A DNA stretch of 5,285 nucleotides from Opitutia bacterium (GTDB lineage Bacteria; Verrucomicrobiota; Verrucomicrobiia; Opitutales; Seribacteraceae), in NCBI GenBank assembly GCA_018695085.1, contig JABHOU010000301.1, forward strand, positions 1-5,285, given 5' to 3'. Positions 1 through 5,285 of this stretch are shown here, in pieces. The position numbers were made by a program, and so were the translations under genes. Position 1 is the first letter of the stretch; every line of letters starts with the position of its first letter. The notes beneath the pieces were generated by a model. That model did no database searches. It was not told where the DNA came from and saw nothing but the letters and a program-made list of their open reading frames with translations.

Positions 1-440
1 AGGGATTTGGGGTAGACGGGATTGTAGAGCCAGGCGCAAGAGCAAGTGACGACGTAAAAGATAAGGGAGCATCCCGCCGCTCCTCCCAATAAAGTCGTCC
101 ACGATTTGCGTTTGGCTATGTACATGCCTGCGAAAACGGCCAAACCGTACGAACCGTAAGTCGCGAGCATGAAGGGAGCGAAGAGATTTTCTCCGTAGGT
201 GGGGTTAAGGACTAGGTCCGATCCGATCACGGCAACGGCGGGAATCACCCAACCGATTGATCCTCTTAAGTAAACGGCACCGCAAAAGAACAATGCCAAT
301 ACGGGCGAAAAATTGTGCAAAGTGGAGTTTTCAACAGGAAGATACCTTGACCAACCGATCGCTAGAATGATGACTGCTGCACCAAGATGAAAGGCGAACC
401 CCTTGCGTGGGCGAAGGTTTGGGGAAGACTCTAGTTTCAT
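1..440 (-). CDS. DUF6580-like integral membrane protein (partial, C-terminus beyond left edge)
   Basis: The minus-strand frame is open from an ATG at 440-438 to the window edge, giving 146 visible residues with no stop. The product is strongly hydrophobic: a short basic N-terminus (residues 1-15, with several Arg/Lys), a first membrane segment around 18-30, then further hydrophobic stretches at about 44-58, 63-79, 88-108 and 116-139. Conserved-looking spots are NFSPVLAL (43-50), SDLVLNP (74-80) and the tract ending WLYNPVYPKS (137-146). Together they resemble the DUF6580 family of small bacterial membrane proteins, which are distantly like ECF-transporter substrate-binding components. Family membership is recognised from memory of this pattern, and no substrate can be assigned. 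The start is 44 bases after the NUDIX stop, with an AAAGG only 3 bases before the ATG, a poor Shine-Dalgarno match. It is probably the last visible gene of the minus-strand run. Confidence 0.75.
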   Translation of the reverse strand, partial: MKLESSPNLRPRKGFAFHLGAAVIILAIGWSRYLPVENSTLHNFSPVLALFFCGAVYLRGSIGWVIPAVAVIGSDLVLNPTYGENLFAPFMLATYGSYGLAVFAGMYIAKRKSWTTLLGGAAGCSLIFYVVTCSCAWLYNPVYPKS

Positions 441-484
441 AAACCTTTAATTCTGCAGAAAGTTAATGGATGTCGCAACCTTTA

Positions 485-973
485 CTATTCAGCAATTGTT
501 TTTTTGAGTAATTTCATGAGACGGTCGACAAAGGGTCTTTGCTCTTCCTGTAATTTCCGTTTTGCGTCTTCCGGGGAAAGCATCTCGACCCTGTCGATTT
601 CAGGAAAGGTCCACATGCGACCAGTACCTTTTGGGTATTCAAGGGTGATCTTTTTGCACTTAAGAATGCTCCCTTCTTCCCAATTCCCTTCAAAAGCCCA
701 GGCATATACTTGCTTGCGATTCTTTTGCTTGATTGAACCTAGATTAATGAATGGACCTTCCGCGTCTTTTCCCGTTTCCTCCTGGAATTCGCGGAGCGCT
801 GCGGCAAAAACATCTTCGTTTTCCTCGGGTTCTCCCTTCGGGATGCTCCACCATCCCTCGTCGCGTTTTTGAAAGAACGGTCCACCGGGATGGGCTACCA
901 GCATTCGAGGAGTATCATCTTCTTTGTTGGAACGATTAAACAGGAGGAGACCTCCGCTGACTTTATTGGCCAA
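485..973 (-). CDS. NUDIX hydrolase
   Basis: This encodes a 162-residue cytoplasmic protein, a usual length for a single-domain NUDIX pyrophosphohydrolase, which cleaves nucleoside diphosphates linked to another group using Mg2+. The NUDIX box lies at residues 47-69: G47, five residues, E53, seven residues, then R61-E62-F63-Q64-E65-E66-T67-G68. It fits GX5EX7REUXEEXGU except that the last, normally hydrophobic, position is Lys69. Upstream are HPGGPFF (28-34) and WWSIPKGE (41-48). The C-terminal half has QVYAWAFEG and GRMWTFPEIDRVEML. This layout is typical of a widespread bacterial MutT-like subfamily whose substrate is usually unproven, so 8-oxo-dGTP is only a guess. The start is a TTG at 973-971, with no in-frame ATG or GTG between it and the upstream gene. 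The next Met is residue 24, too late because SGGLLLF (6-12) is the expected first strand. There is no clear Shine-Dalgarno. The gap to the upstream acetyltransferase stop is 19 bases, suggesting translational or operon linkage. Confidence 0.92.
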   Translation of the reverse strand: MANKVSGGLLLFNRSNKEDDTPRMLVAHPGGPFFQKRDEGWWSIPKGEPEENEDVFAAALREFQEETGKDAEGPFINLGSIKQKNRKQVYAWAFEGNWEEGSILKCKKITLEYPKGTGRMWTFPEIDRVEMLSPEDAKRKLQEEQRPFVDRLMKLLKKTIAE

Positions 974-992
974 GGGGAAACAATGGTTGGAG

Positions 993-1583
993 TCAGCTGA
1001 ACAGTGGGCGATCTTTTCGCAGAATCACTAAATCCCAATCTTCATTTTTAAAGCGCCTAGCCTTTGGGCGAAATGCTATTTGTCGAAAGCCTAGCGCCTT
1101 ATAGCAACGAATTGCAGGTGCATTGAAGTGAAAGGCGTTAAGCGTAAGGTGAGTGTAATTGAGTTCACCAAATGCGATGCGCAATAGTTCCGAGCAAAAC
1201 GATTGGCCGTAAGCTTGCCCTCGGAGTTTAGGTTCGACGATTACTCGGCAAATGATTCCTTCACCCCCTTTTTCTCCGACTAATTCGCCGTAGGCTACGA
1301 AATCCCCATGTTGAGAAATGCCTGCGAATGGGTGCAAGTTTCCGCGATTCAGGTGTGAGATGAAGTTTTGTGGGGTAGGGGAGCCTTTAAAGGTGTTTCC
1401 CGACCATAATTTCAGTCCCCGTTCGGAATCAGTCCAAGAGAGCAGTCGGGATACTCTGCTCAGGGTGAATGGTTCAACCTTCAACTCCGGCAAGGCATTT
1501 TTTTGGGGGCATTGCTTAACTTGCCTGCTTCCATGGCTTTCTTGTTGAAAGGCGGAGCTATTCTCCTTGTTTGCTTGGAGCAT
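993..1583 (-). CDS. GNAT-family N-acetyltransferase
   Basis: This encodes a 196-residue protein of the GCN5-related acetyltransferase fold, which transfers acetyl from acetyl-CoA to an amine; the substrate is unknown. Motif A, the CoA pyrophosphate loop, is at about residues 113-134 (RVIVEPKLRGQAYGQSFC). It reads RGQAYG where the canonical loop is R/QxxGxG/A, so the first Gly is Ala. Motif B is at about 146-168, with N153, the Y161 general-acid position and KALGF. The substrate-side region LLSWTDSERGLKLWSG (47-62) is common in GNATs acting on proteins or small amines. Residues 1-30 are polar and Gln/Ser-rich, and look like an extension in front of the domain; no better ATG exists inside it. 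AAGG lies 9 bases before the ATG and supports the chosen start. The gene follows the TPR gene by 23 bases and precedes the NUDIX gene by 19. Confidence 0.88.
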   Translation of the reverse strand: MLQANKENSSAFQQESHGSRQVKQCPQKNALPELKVEPFTLSRVSRLLSWTDSERGLKLWSGNTFKGSPTPQNFISHLNRGNLHPFAGISQHGDFVAYGELVGEKGGEGIICRVIVEPKLRGQAYGQSFCSELLRIAFGELNYTHLTLNAFHFNAPAIRCYKALGFRQIAFRPKARRFKNEDWDLVILRKDRPLFS

Positions 1584-1606
1584 TTCTCAACGCCTTGCTA
1601 AAATAA

Positions 1607-2392
1607 TTAGGGATTGCGGAGAGACTTGCTTCGTGCCCGCAACATTTCAGGGGGCTTGGGGCGAAGGCGAGAAATAGGGTTTAAGTTTGGCGGGTAACCG
1701 CCTTTGGTCTGACTGAAGATAGCTTTGGCTTTTTCGTCGAATGTCCCGGCCTTTTCAAAATTGTCTTTGTTGAGGTATACAAGCGCCAGTCCCGCATAAC
1801 ATGCACCGACGTCGGTGTGATTTTCGCCATACCGTTTTTTTCTGTTAGCCAATGCTTTTTCGAGCAGACCAATCGCCTCATCTCTTTCCCCCTTGGCTTC
1901 TTTAACCAGAGCCATGCCTTCCTGACAGTCGGCGACGTCGGGATGGGTTTCTCCGAAAGTTCGCAGTTTCACCTTCAACGCTTGTTCGTAGAGCTCCGAG
2001 GCTTCGTCATATTTGCTTTCGGCATCAAGCACAAAGGCGAGGCTGCATCGGATGGTGGCGACGTCGGGATGGTGAGGTCCTTTGGTGAGGATTATTTTCA
2101 AGGCGGACTCAAAAGCATCTTTTGCCTTTTGGTTTTCTCCTGAAAAGTAGTGAGCTACGCCCATGTTGTTGTAGACTACGCCAATGTCTTGGTGGCGATT
2201 TCCTTGAATAGGCAGCCTGTTGGCGAGTACGTACTGGTAACCTTTTAACGCGGTTTCGTAATCGCCCGTCTTGCAGAGGTTGTCGGACTTGCGTTGCATG
2301 ACGGCCAATTCGTATAGGCCAATCCTATTCTGCCCGGAGACTGTGATTGCAGATGTGAAAACAAGGATGGAGGCTATGATTTCCGTTTTCAT
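1607..2392 (-). CDS. Secreted TPR-repeat protein (kinesin-light-chain-like repeats)
   Basis: This encodes a 261-residue protein with an apparent Sec signal peptide: Lys2, hydrophobic 5-18, and a likely cut near SGQ (19-21). It is therefore probably periplasmic or exported. The mature part consists of tetratricopeptide repeats of the 42-residue kinesin-light-chain type. A helix start carrying HxDV/HPDV recurs at 67, 108, 150 and 192, each followed by a helix pair with the pattern (G/K)xYxxAxxxxxxAL. Such repeats are protein-protein scaffolds, and no catalytic domain is present. The C-terminal tail (about 229-261) is Pro/Arg-rich, basic and probably unstructured. The start ATG at 2392-2390 is chosen because it gives the signal peptide, though no Shine-Dalgarno precedes it (the upstream bases are pyrimidine-rich). 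It is the first gene of the minus-strand run and diverges from the small gene at 2621. The partner protein is unknown. Confidence 0.88.
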   Translation of the reverse strand: MKTEIIASILVFTSAITVSGQNRIGLYELAVMQRKSDNLCKTGDYETALKGYQYVLANRLPIQGNRHQDIGVVYNNMGVAHYFSGENQKAKDAFESALKIILTKGPHHPDVATIRCSLAFVLDAESKYDEASELYEQALKVKLRTFGETHPDVADCQEGMALVKEAKGERDEAIGLLEKALANRKKRYGENHTDVGACYAGLALVYLNKDNFEKAGTFDEKAKAIFSQTKGGYPPNLNPISRLRPKPPEMLRARSKSLRNP

Positions 2393-2620
2393 GAGGGAGA
2401 TGGAGTTTTTCTATATTCAAGCACAGTAGCTCTGTCCGATTAGATGATCAAGTTCCAGCAAAGGCTGTTCGCTTAAGATAGTCAAGACCCTCGACTTCCG
2501 AATGATGTCTTTATCGAAAAATTCTCTTTCCGAAGAAATAACTTTGCCAAGAGGGGCATCTTGGTTTTGTTCAGATATATATTCGGGCGACAAGCAATCA
2601 ACCAAGGAGAAGAATCAGAC
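2393..2620. promoter_or_regulatory. Divergent intergenic region (TPR gene / 100-residue protein gene)
   Basis: These 228 bases separate two divergently transcribed genes and must hold the promoters of both. For the minus-strand TPR gene a sigma70-like pair can be proposed: TTGATC (2451-2446) and TACTGT (2428-2423), 17 bases apart. The -10 is only a 3/6 match. For the plus strand the AT-rich TATATATT around 2576-2583 could serve as a -10, but no properly spaced -35 is seen. Both are weak. No riboswitch, repeat or RNA gene is visible here. Confidence 0.3.
2604..2609 (+). promoter_or_regulatory. Ribosome binding site AAGGAG
   Basis: AAGGAG lies 11 bases upstream of the ATG at 2621 and is the best Shine-Dalgarno match in the window. 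It decides the start of the 100-residue gene at 2621 against the in-frame TTG at 2561, which has no such sequence and would place this motif inside the coding region. Confidence 0.75.
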
Positions 2621-2923
2621 ATGACAAAATCCAACAGGACACTTATTGGCATTATTTTAATGCTTTCCGCAGCTCTCTTCGTGGGGGCAATTTGGGACAA
2701 GACCGAGGCAAAACTGAAGGTCATCAAGGCAGGAGTGGATGAAAAAGGACACCCGATATGCGTGAATAAAAGCCAAGTTTACCTTTTTAAGAAGAACGAG
2801 GCGGAGAAAACCATTACTTTCTTTTACCACGATCCTGTCTCGGATGATGCTTCCGTAACGAAAACATTCGGCGAGACCGATAACCTGAATAAATATTGGG
2901 ACGAACTCCTCAAGAGTTGGTAG
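2621..2923 (+). CDS. Hypothetical 100-residue protein with N-terminal membrane segment
   Basis: I do not recognise this protein. It begins with a basic stretch (Lys3, Arg6) followed by one hydrophobic segment (about residues 8-25, TLIGIILMLSAALFVGAIW), which is either a signal peptide or a membrane anchor. The remaining 75 residues are hydrophilic with many Lys, Asp and Glu, and would lie outside the cytoplasm. They contain one short HPIC (44-47), a beta-like run QVYLFKKNE (52-60) and an aromatic-rich end (YWDELLKSW). The single Cys47 cannot make an internal disulfide in the mature part. The ATG at 2621 is chosen for its Shine-Dalgarno and because the signal-like segment then sits at the very N-terminus. 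The frame is open upstream to a TTG at 2561, which would put 20 unlikely residues in front. It is divergent from the TPR gene and convergent with pcm, so it is probably transcribed alone. Confidence 0.7.
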   Translation: MTKSNRTLIGIILMLSAALFVGAIWDKTEAKLKVIKAGVDEKGHPICVNKSQVYLFKKNEAEKTITFFYHDPVSDDASVTKTFGETDNLNKYWDELLKSW

Positions 2924-2938
2924 CTTGTCCTTCGAAAG

Positions 2939-3604
2939 CTAGTCGGGTTTCCCCTTTTGTGTTTGGGGTTTTCCCGTCATTGGAACAAAGGCGACGAGCA
3001 GAGAGTTTTCTTGTTCGTACCCATTTGCCGTGCGACGAATGATCACTAGACGCTGCCTCGTCTCGCCCACGGGAATGATCATCCGTCCCCCGACTTTCAA
3101 CTGATTTAACAACGATTGAGGCACTGTTGGAGGGGCCGCAGTAACGATAATGGCGTCAAAGGGACTCTTTTCGTTCCACCCCTCGTGACCGTTGCCAATT
3201 CGGATGTCGGCGTTTTCGTAACCCAAGTCTCTCAACAGTGTTTTTGTGCGTTCTCCGAGTTCTTGGACGATTTCGATGGTGTACACCTTGCGAACCAATT
3301 CAGCAAGGATCGCGGTTTGGTAACCGGAACCGGTGCCAATCTCCAAGACGCGATCTCCATGCTGAAGGTTTAATGCCTCCGACATGAAAGCAACGACGTA
3401 AGGCTGTGAGATGGTTTGCCCGAAGCCTATCGAGATGGCGTGGTCATCGTAAGCTTCGCGACGTTTGTTTTCCGGTATGAAGAGATGGCGTGGTACCTTT
3501 CGCATGGCTCTCAACACTCGTTCGTCGTTGAAACCTCGCCCGACGAGTTGTCGCTTTACCATGAATTCACGATCATCGAAATGTGTTCGAGAAGTGCTTT
3601 CCAT
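2939..3604 (-). CDS. pcm: Protein-L-isoaspartate O-methyltransferase
   Basis: This 221-residue cytoplasmic enzyme uses S-adenosylmethionine to methylate L-isoaspartyl residues that arise in ageing proteins, starting their repair. Family marks, numbered from the chosen Met: MVKRQLVGRG (15-24), the VPRHLFIP segment (37-44), the substrate-side GQTISQPYVVAFM (62-74), SAM-binding motif I VLEIGTGSGYQTAIL (86-100), acidic Glu111 ending the next strand (VYTIEI), DAIIVTAAPPTVP (150-162) and a following GGRMIIPVG. Length is normal for bacterial Pcm. The reading frame continues upstream to a GTG at 3694, but that lies inside tRNA-Gly and encodes unrelated residues. The ATG at 3604-3602 fits the family N-terminus; the ATG at 3562-3560 (MVKRQL) is a shorter alternative. 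Neither has a clear Shine-Dalgarno. The gene starts 57 bases after the tRNA 3' end and may be co-transcribed with it. Confidence 0.95.
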   Translation of the reverse strand: MESTSRTHFDDREFMVKRQLVGRGFNDERVLRAMRKVPRHLFIPENKRREAYDDHAISIGFGQTISQPYVVAFMSEALNLQHGDRVLEIGTGSGYQTAILAELVRKVYTIEIVQELGERTKTLLRDLGYENADIRIGNGHEGWNEKSPFDAIIVTAAPPTVPQSLLNQLKVGGRMIIPVGETRQRLVIIRRTANGYEQENSLLVAFVPMTGKPQTQKGKPD

Positions 3605-3661
3605 GGATGGTGTGGGAAAGTGGTTAGCCCAAATTGCCGAAACCTCTTGGTCACTGCGAGA

Positions 3662-3735
3662 TGGTGCGGGCACCCGGGATCGAACCGGGGACACCAGCTT
3701 GGAAGGCTGGGGTTTTACCGCTAAACTATGCCCGC
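3662..3735 (-). tRNA. tRNA-Gly (anticodon TCC), CCA encoded
   Basis: A complete cloverleaf reads on the minus strand from 3735. The acceptor stem is GCGGGCA paired with TGCCCGC. The D-stem is GTTT/AAAC around AGCGGTA. The anticodon stem is CCAGC/GCTGG with loop CTTCCAA, putting anticodon TCC at 3703-3701. A short variable TGTC follows, then the T-arm CCCGG-TTCGATC-CCGGG. The discriminator is A, and CCA is encoded in the DNA (3664-3662). All stems are fully paired, so it should be functional. It reads GGA and by wobble possibly GGG codons. Total length is 74 including CCA. No terminator follows before pcm. Confidence 0.97.
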
Positions 3736-3741
3736 GTTTTT

Positions 3742-3780
3742 GAAGCTTCGACCTTTTAAGGTGTTGACGCTTTGGGTCAA
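3742..3780. repeat. Cluster of three short palindromes
   Basis: Three adjacent inverted repeats are visible: GAAGCTTC (3742-3749), ACCTTTTAAGGT (3751-3762, a perfect 12-base palindrome) and TTGAC-N7-GTCAA (3764-3780). They sit immediately upstream of tRNA-Gly and about 140 bases upstream of the macroglobulin gene. They may be protein-binding sites or chance, and no family of regulator can be named. Confidence 0.5.
3754..3780 (-). promoter_or_regulatory. Candidate promoter of tRNA-Gly (and perhaps pcm)
   Basis: On the minus strand, TTGACC (3780-3775) resembles a -35 box and TTAAAA (3759-3754) a -10 box. The spacing is 15 bases, shorter than the ideal 17. The implied start would lie roughly 10-15 bases before the tRNA 5' end, a typical short tRNA leader. 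Both elements fall in palindromic sequence (TTGAC-N7-GTCAA and ACCTTTTAAGGT), so an operator role is also possible. This is a plausible but weak call. Confidence 0.35.
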
Positions 3781-3901
3781 GGTGAATTGATTTCTTAATG
3801 AGGTGATTGAACGCTTCGGTGGGGTAGGGAGTCGGATGATTTGCCTGCTTGGTCTTGGTGTCAATCTTGGCGGATGCGGGTTCGCTAGAGTGGAAAAATA
3901 C

Positions 3902-3908
3902 AAAGGGG
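3902..3908 (+). promoter_or_regulatory. Ribosome binding site AAAGGGG
   Basis: AAAGGGG ends 8 bases before the ATG at 3917. It is a good though imperfect Shine-Dalgarno match at proper spacing, and supports that ATG over the in-frame ATG at 3836 and GTG at 3803. Confidence 0.6.
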
Positions 3909-3916
3909 ATGGAATA

Positions 3917-5285
3917 ATGAGTAAGAAATCGATGTGGATATTGGTGGGAGCAGCCTTCGCCTTGAATGTGGTGGGTCTTCTATGGATTCGAAATGAGGTC
4001 GTCGGACCTGTTGCTGGAATCGAAGCTGAGGAGGAATCGGTCTTGCGAGTTGCGGTTTTCCAGCCCGGAGAGGACGAACTGGCCGAGGATGCGGACAAGC
4101 TGTTAGTCGTATTCAACCGGGAGCTTGTTCCTGCCGCCGAGGTCGGTAAACCGATGGGGTGGCAACCTTTCTCGATGGAACCTCCCACGGAAGGACAATG
4201 GCTATGGAGTCGGACGAACGCGATGGAGTTTCGCCTGAAGAACCCCTTGCCTGTCGGTAATCGTTTCACCGCGAAAGCTTCGGCTCATTTCGCCGGTCAA
4301 CTTGGTGAACCCTTGGAAGGGAAAAAGGAATTTGTCTTTAATTCTTCCTCCCTCCGTGTCGAACATTGCTCGAATCTAGGTCGTATTGACGGTAGGATTC
4401 GAGTGGAATTTCGCTTCAATCAGGACGTTGAGCCCGATGTTCTTTCCGCAAACCTTCAAGCGTCTACCGGCGATCCTGTGGCCAAGCTGAAGGGGGAAGT
4501 TCTTAGCAGCGGGCTTACTCGCCGTCACGTGGTGGCTTTTGAAGAGCCTGAAGATCGGCTTTTGGTAGTGAAGTTGAAGAAAGGAATGTCTGGTGTGAGT
4601 GGGCCTCTTGGACTGAAGAAGGAATTTGTGAACGAAATCGAGCTTCGTCCCACTTTTGCCGCTCTGCCCGCACGTGCTCCTTGGCGCTGGGGGACGGAGG
4701 AAAAAACGTCGGTTGAGCTAAGGTTTAACGAAATGCTCGATCCGTTACAGACCATCCCCCGTATTTCGGTAACTCCAAAAGTAGAGGGAATGACGTCAAC
4801 GCTTTCTCGATATGGTATTCGCCTTTATGGTGCATTTGGTTCTCCCATGCGGCACTATGTCGCCAGAATTGAGGGAGATATAAGATCATTTGACGGGCAG
4901 GTGTTGCCTGCAGGAACCAAGTTCCGTTTTAAGATGCCTAGCCGGTCGCCTTCGATAGAATTCGTCCGGTCTCGGGGTGTCCTTAGCCCAAAGGGTAACC
5001 TGAGTCTGGAACTGAAGACCGTTGCCGTTAGCGACGTCCGCCTTTCCGCGACCAAGGTCTATCCCAACAATCTGGCAGCTCACTTGCGTGGACAATATCT
5101 TAGTCGAGTCGGGCGGGAATTGTTTTCCGAGGTTGTGACGATTGAAGGCGGAGGCGCCAGTTCGTTGAAAACGACTCTCATCCGTTTGAGCGACTGGATC
5201 GATAAGCCTCTTGGGTTGTATTCCATTCAGGCGGAAGCCGAGAACCGAAGGTGGACGGACGACGATGCCGTTGTTGCCGTGACTG
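3917..5285 (+). CDS. Alpha-2-macroglobulin family protein (N-terminal part, truncated by window edge)
   Basis: The frame is open from the ATG at 3917 through the right edge, giving 456 residues. It starts MSKKSMW and has a hydrophobic segment at about 7-23, a signal anchor that would tether it to the inner membrane facing outward. Then follow consecutive beta-rich macroglobulin-like domains. The first is at about 60-141 (KLLVVFNRELVP, later LPVGNRFTAKA). The second is at about 156-245 (RIRVEFRFNQDVEPDVL). The third is at about 263-340 (SVELRFNEMLDPL, LPAGTKFRFKMP). A fourth begins at about 350, with SRGVLSPKGNLSLELKTVAV leading to KVYPNNLAAHL, then LGLYSIQAE near 432-440. This order is typical of bacterial alpha-2-macroglobulins (YfhM-like), large proteins thought to trap or inhibit attacking proteases in the periplasm. 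The bait region and the thioester CLEQ-type motif, if present, lie beyond the edge, so trapping chemistry cannot be judged. The family is often paired with the peptidoglycan synthase PbpC, which cannot be checked here. Confidence 0.85.
   Translation, partial: MSKKSMWILVGAAFALNVVGLLWIRNEVVGPVAGIEAEEESVLRVAVFQPGEDELAEDADKLLVVFNRELVPAAEVGKPMGWQPFSMEPPTEGQWLWSRTNAMEFRLKNPLPVGNRFTAKASAHFAGQLGEPLEGKKEFVFNSSSLRVEHCSNLGRIDGRIRVEFRFNQDVEPDVLSANLQASTGDPVAKLKGEVLSSGLTRRHVVAFEEPEDRLLVVKLKKGMSGVSGPLGLKKEFVNEIELRPTFAALPARAPWRWGTEEKTSVELRFNEMLDPLQTIPRISVTPKVEGMTSTLSRYGIRLYGAFGSPMRHYVARIEGDIRSFDGQVLPAGTKFRFKMPSRSPSIEFVRSRGVLSPKGNLSLELKTVAVSDVRLSATKVYPNNLAAHLRGQYLSRVGRELFSEVVTIEGGGASSLKTTLIRLSDWIDKPLGLYSIQAEAENRRWTDDDAVVAVT

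Larger units (their letters stand above)
3736..3916. other. Divergent intergenic region (tRNA-Gly / macroglobulin gene)
   Basis: These 181 bases contain the palindrome cluster and candidate tRNA promoter at the left. To the right is a stretch in frame with the macroglobulin gene: no stop occurs after the TGA at 3788-3790, with possible starts at GTG 3803 and ATG 3836. I see no convincing sigma70 promoter for the plus-strand gene and no RNA structure. Confidence 0.5.

Noticed and set aside
504..872. 122-residue plus-strand frame
   Set aside because: It is antisense to the NUDIX gene, whose NUDIX box is clear; the translation is compositionally odd and matches nothing.
1498..1509. T7G5 homopolymer run in the acetyltransferase gene as a possible frameshift
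   Set aside because: The frame is continuous across it. Shifting frame downstream of the run quickly meets stops, and the domain begins after it, so no disruption is indicated.
1817..2143. 108-residue plus-strand frame
   Set aside because: It is antisense to the TPR gene and its openness follows from the repeat codon pattern.
2417..2605. 62-residue minus-strand frame in the divergent intergenic region
   Set aside because: It starts with TTG, has no ribosome binding site, covers the Shine-Dalgarno of the opposite gene, and its sequence has no recognisable feature.
2482..2727. 81-residue minus-strand frame
   Set aside because: It is antisense to the start of the 100-residue gene, which has a strong ribosome binding site and a signal-like N-terminus.
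2922..2940. AGCTT-N9-AAGCT inverted repeat as a terminator
   Set aside because: The stem is only 5 base pairs and AT-leaning, with no following T-run on either strand.
3416..3743. Plus-strand frames of 102 and 92 residues across the pcm start and tRNA
   Set aside because: They are antisense to pcm and the tRNA. The stretch GTRDRTGDTSLEGWG is simply the translated complement of tRNA-Gly, a known annotation artefact.
3721..4269. 182-residue minus-strand reading frame
   Set aside because: It overlaps the tRNA 5' end and runs antisense to the macroglobulin gene. Its translation is Ser/Thr/Pro/Arg-rich low complexity with no domain, while the opposite strand encodes a recognisable protein.

Overview
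The window reads as ordinary bacterial chromosome of roughly balanced base composition, carrying housekeeping and maintenance genes. I see no integrase, transposase, CRISPR array, phage module or other sign of a mobile or defence island. The gene types (a large membrane-anchored alpha-2-macroglobulin-like protein, a DUF6580-type membrane protein, pcm, a kinesin-light-chain-like TPR protein) and the patchy use of Shine-Dalgarno sequences would suit a Verrucomicrobiota/Opitutae-like or other PVC-group bacterium. That placement is an inference from protein style only.

Left part, minus strand (1-2392): four genes run in the same direction with short gaps. In transcription order they are a secreted TPR-repeat protein (2392-1607), a GNAT-type N-acetyltransferase (1583-993), a NUDIX hydrolase (973-485, TTG start) and the N-terminal part of a DUF6580-like integral membrane protein (440 to beyond the left edge). 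Gaps of 23, 19 and 44 bases are compatible with one transcript, but the products share no obvious pathway.

Middle (2393-2938): a 228-base divergent intergenic region separates the TPR gene from a plus-strand gene for a 100-residue membrane-anchored or secreted protein of unknown function. It has the clearest Shine-Dalgarno sequence in the window. It converges on pcm with 15 bases between the stop codons.

Right part (2939-5285): pcm (protein-L-isoaspartate O-methyltransferase) lies on the minus strand, directly downstream of a complete tRNA-Gly(TCC) with an encoded CCA end. No terminator is visible between them, so pcm may be read from the tRNA promoter. The pcm reading frame stays open into the tRNA, and an automatic start call would wrongly overlap it. 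Divergently, on the plus strand, begins a long gene running off the right edge. Its 456 visible residues are the N-terminal anchor and the first macroglobulin-like domains of a bacterial alpha-2-macroglobulin family protein. The 181 bases between tRNA and this gene hold three small palindromes clustered at the likely tRNA promoter, and an in-frame upstream extension of the macroglobulin gene with a lipobox-like motif.

I did not find a convincing previously undescribed system. The points most worth checking are the start and anchor type of the macroglobulin protein, the palindrome cluster and the unknown 100-residue protein.
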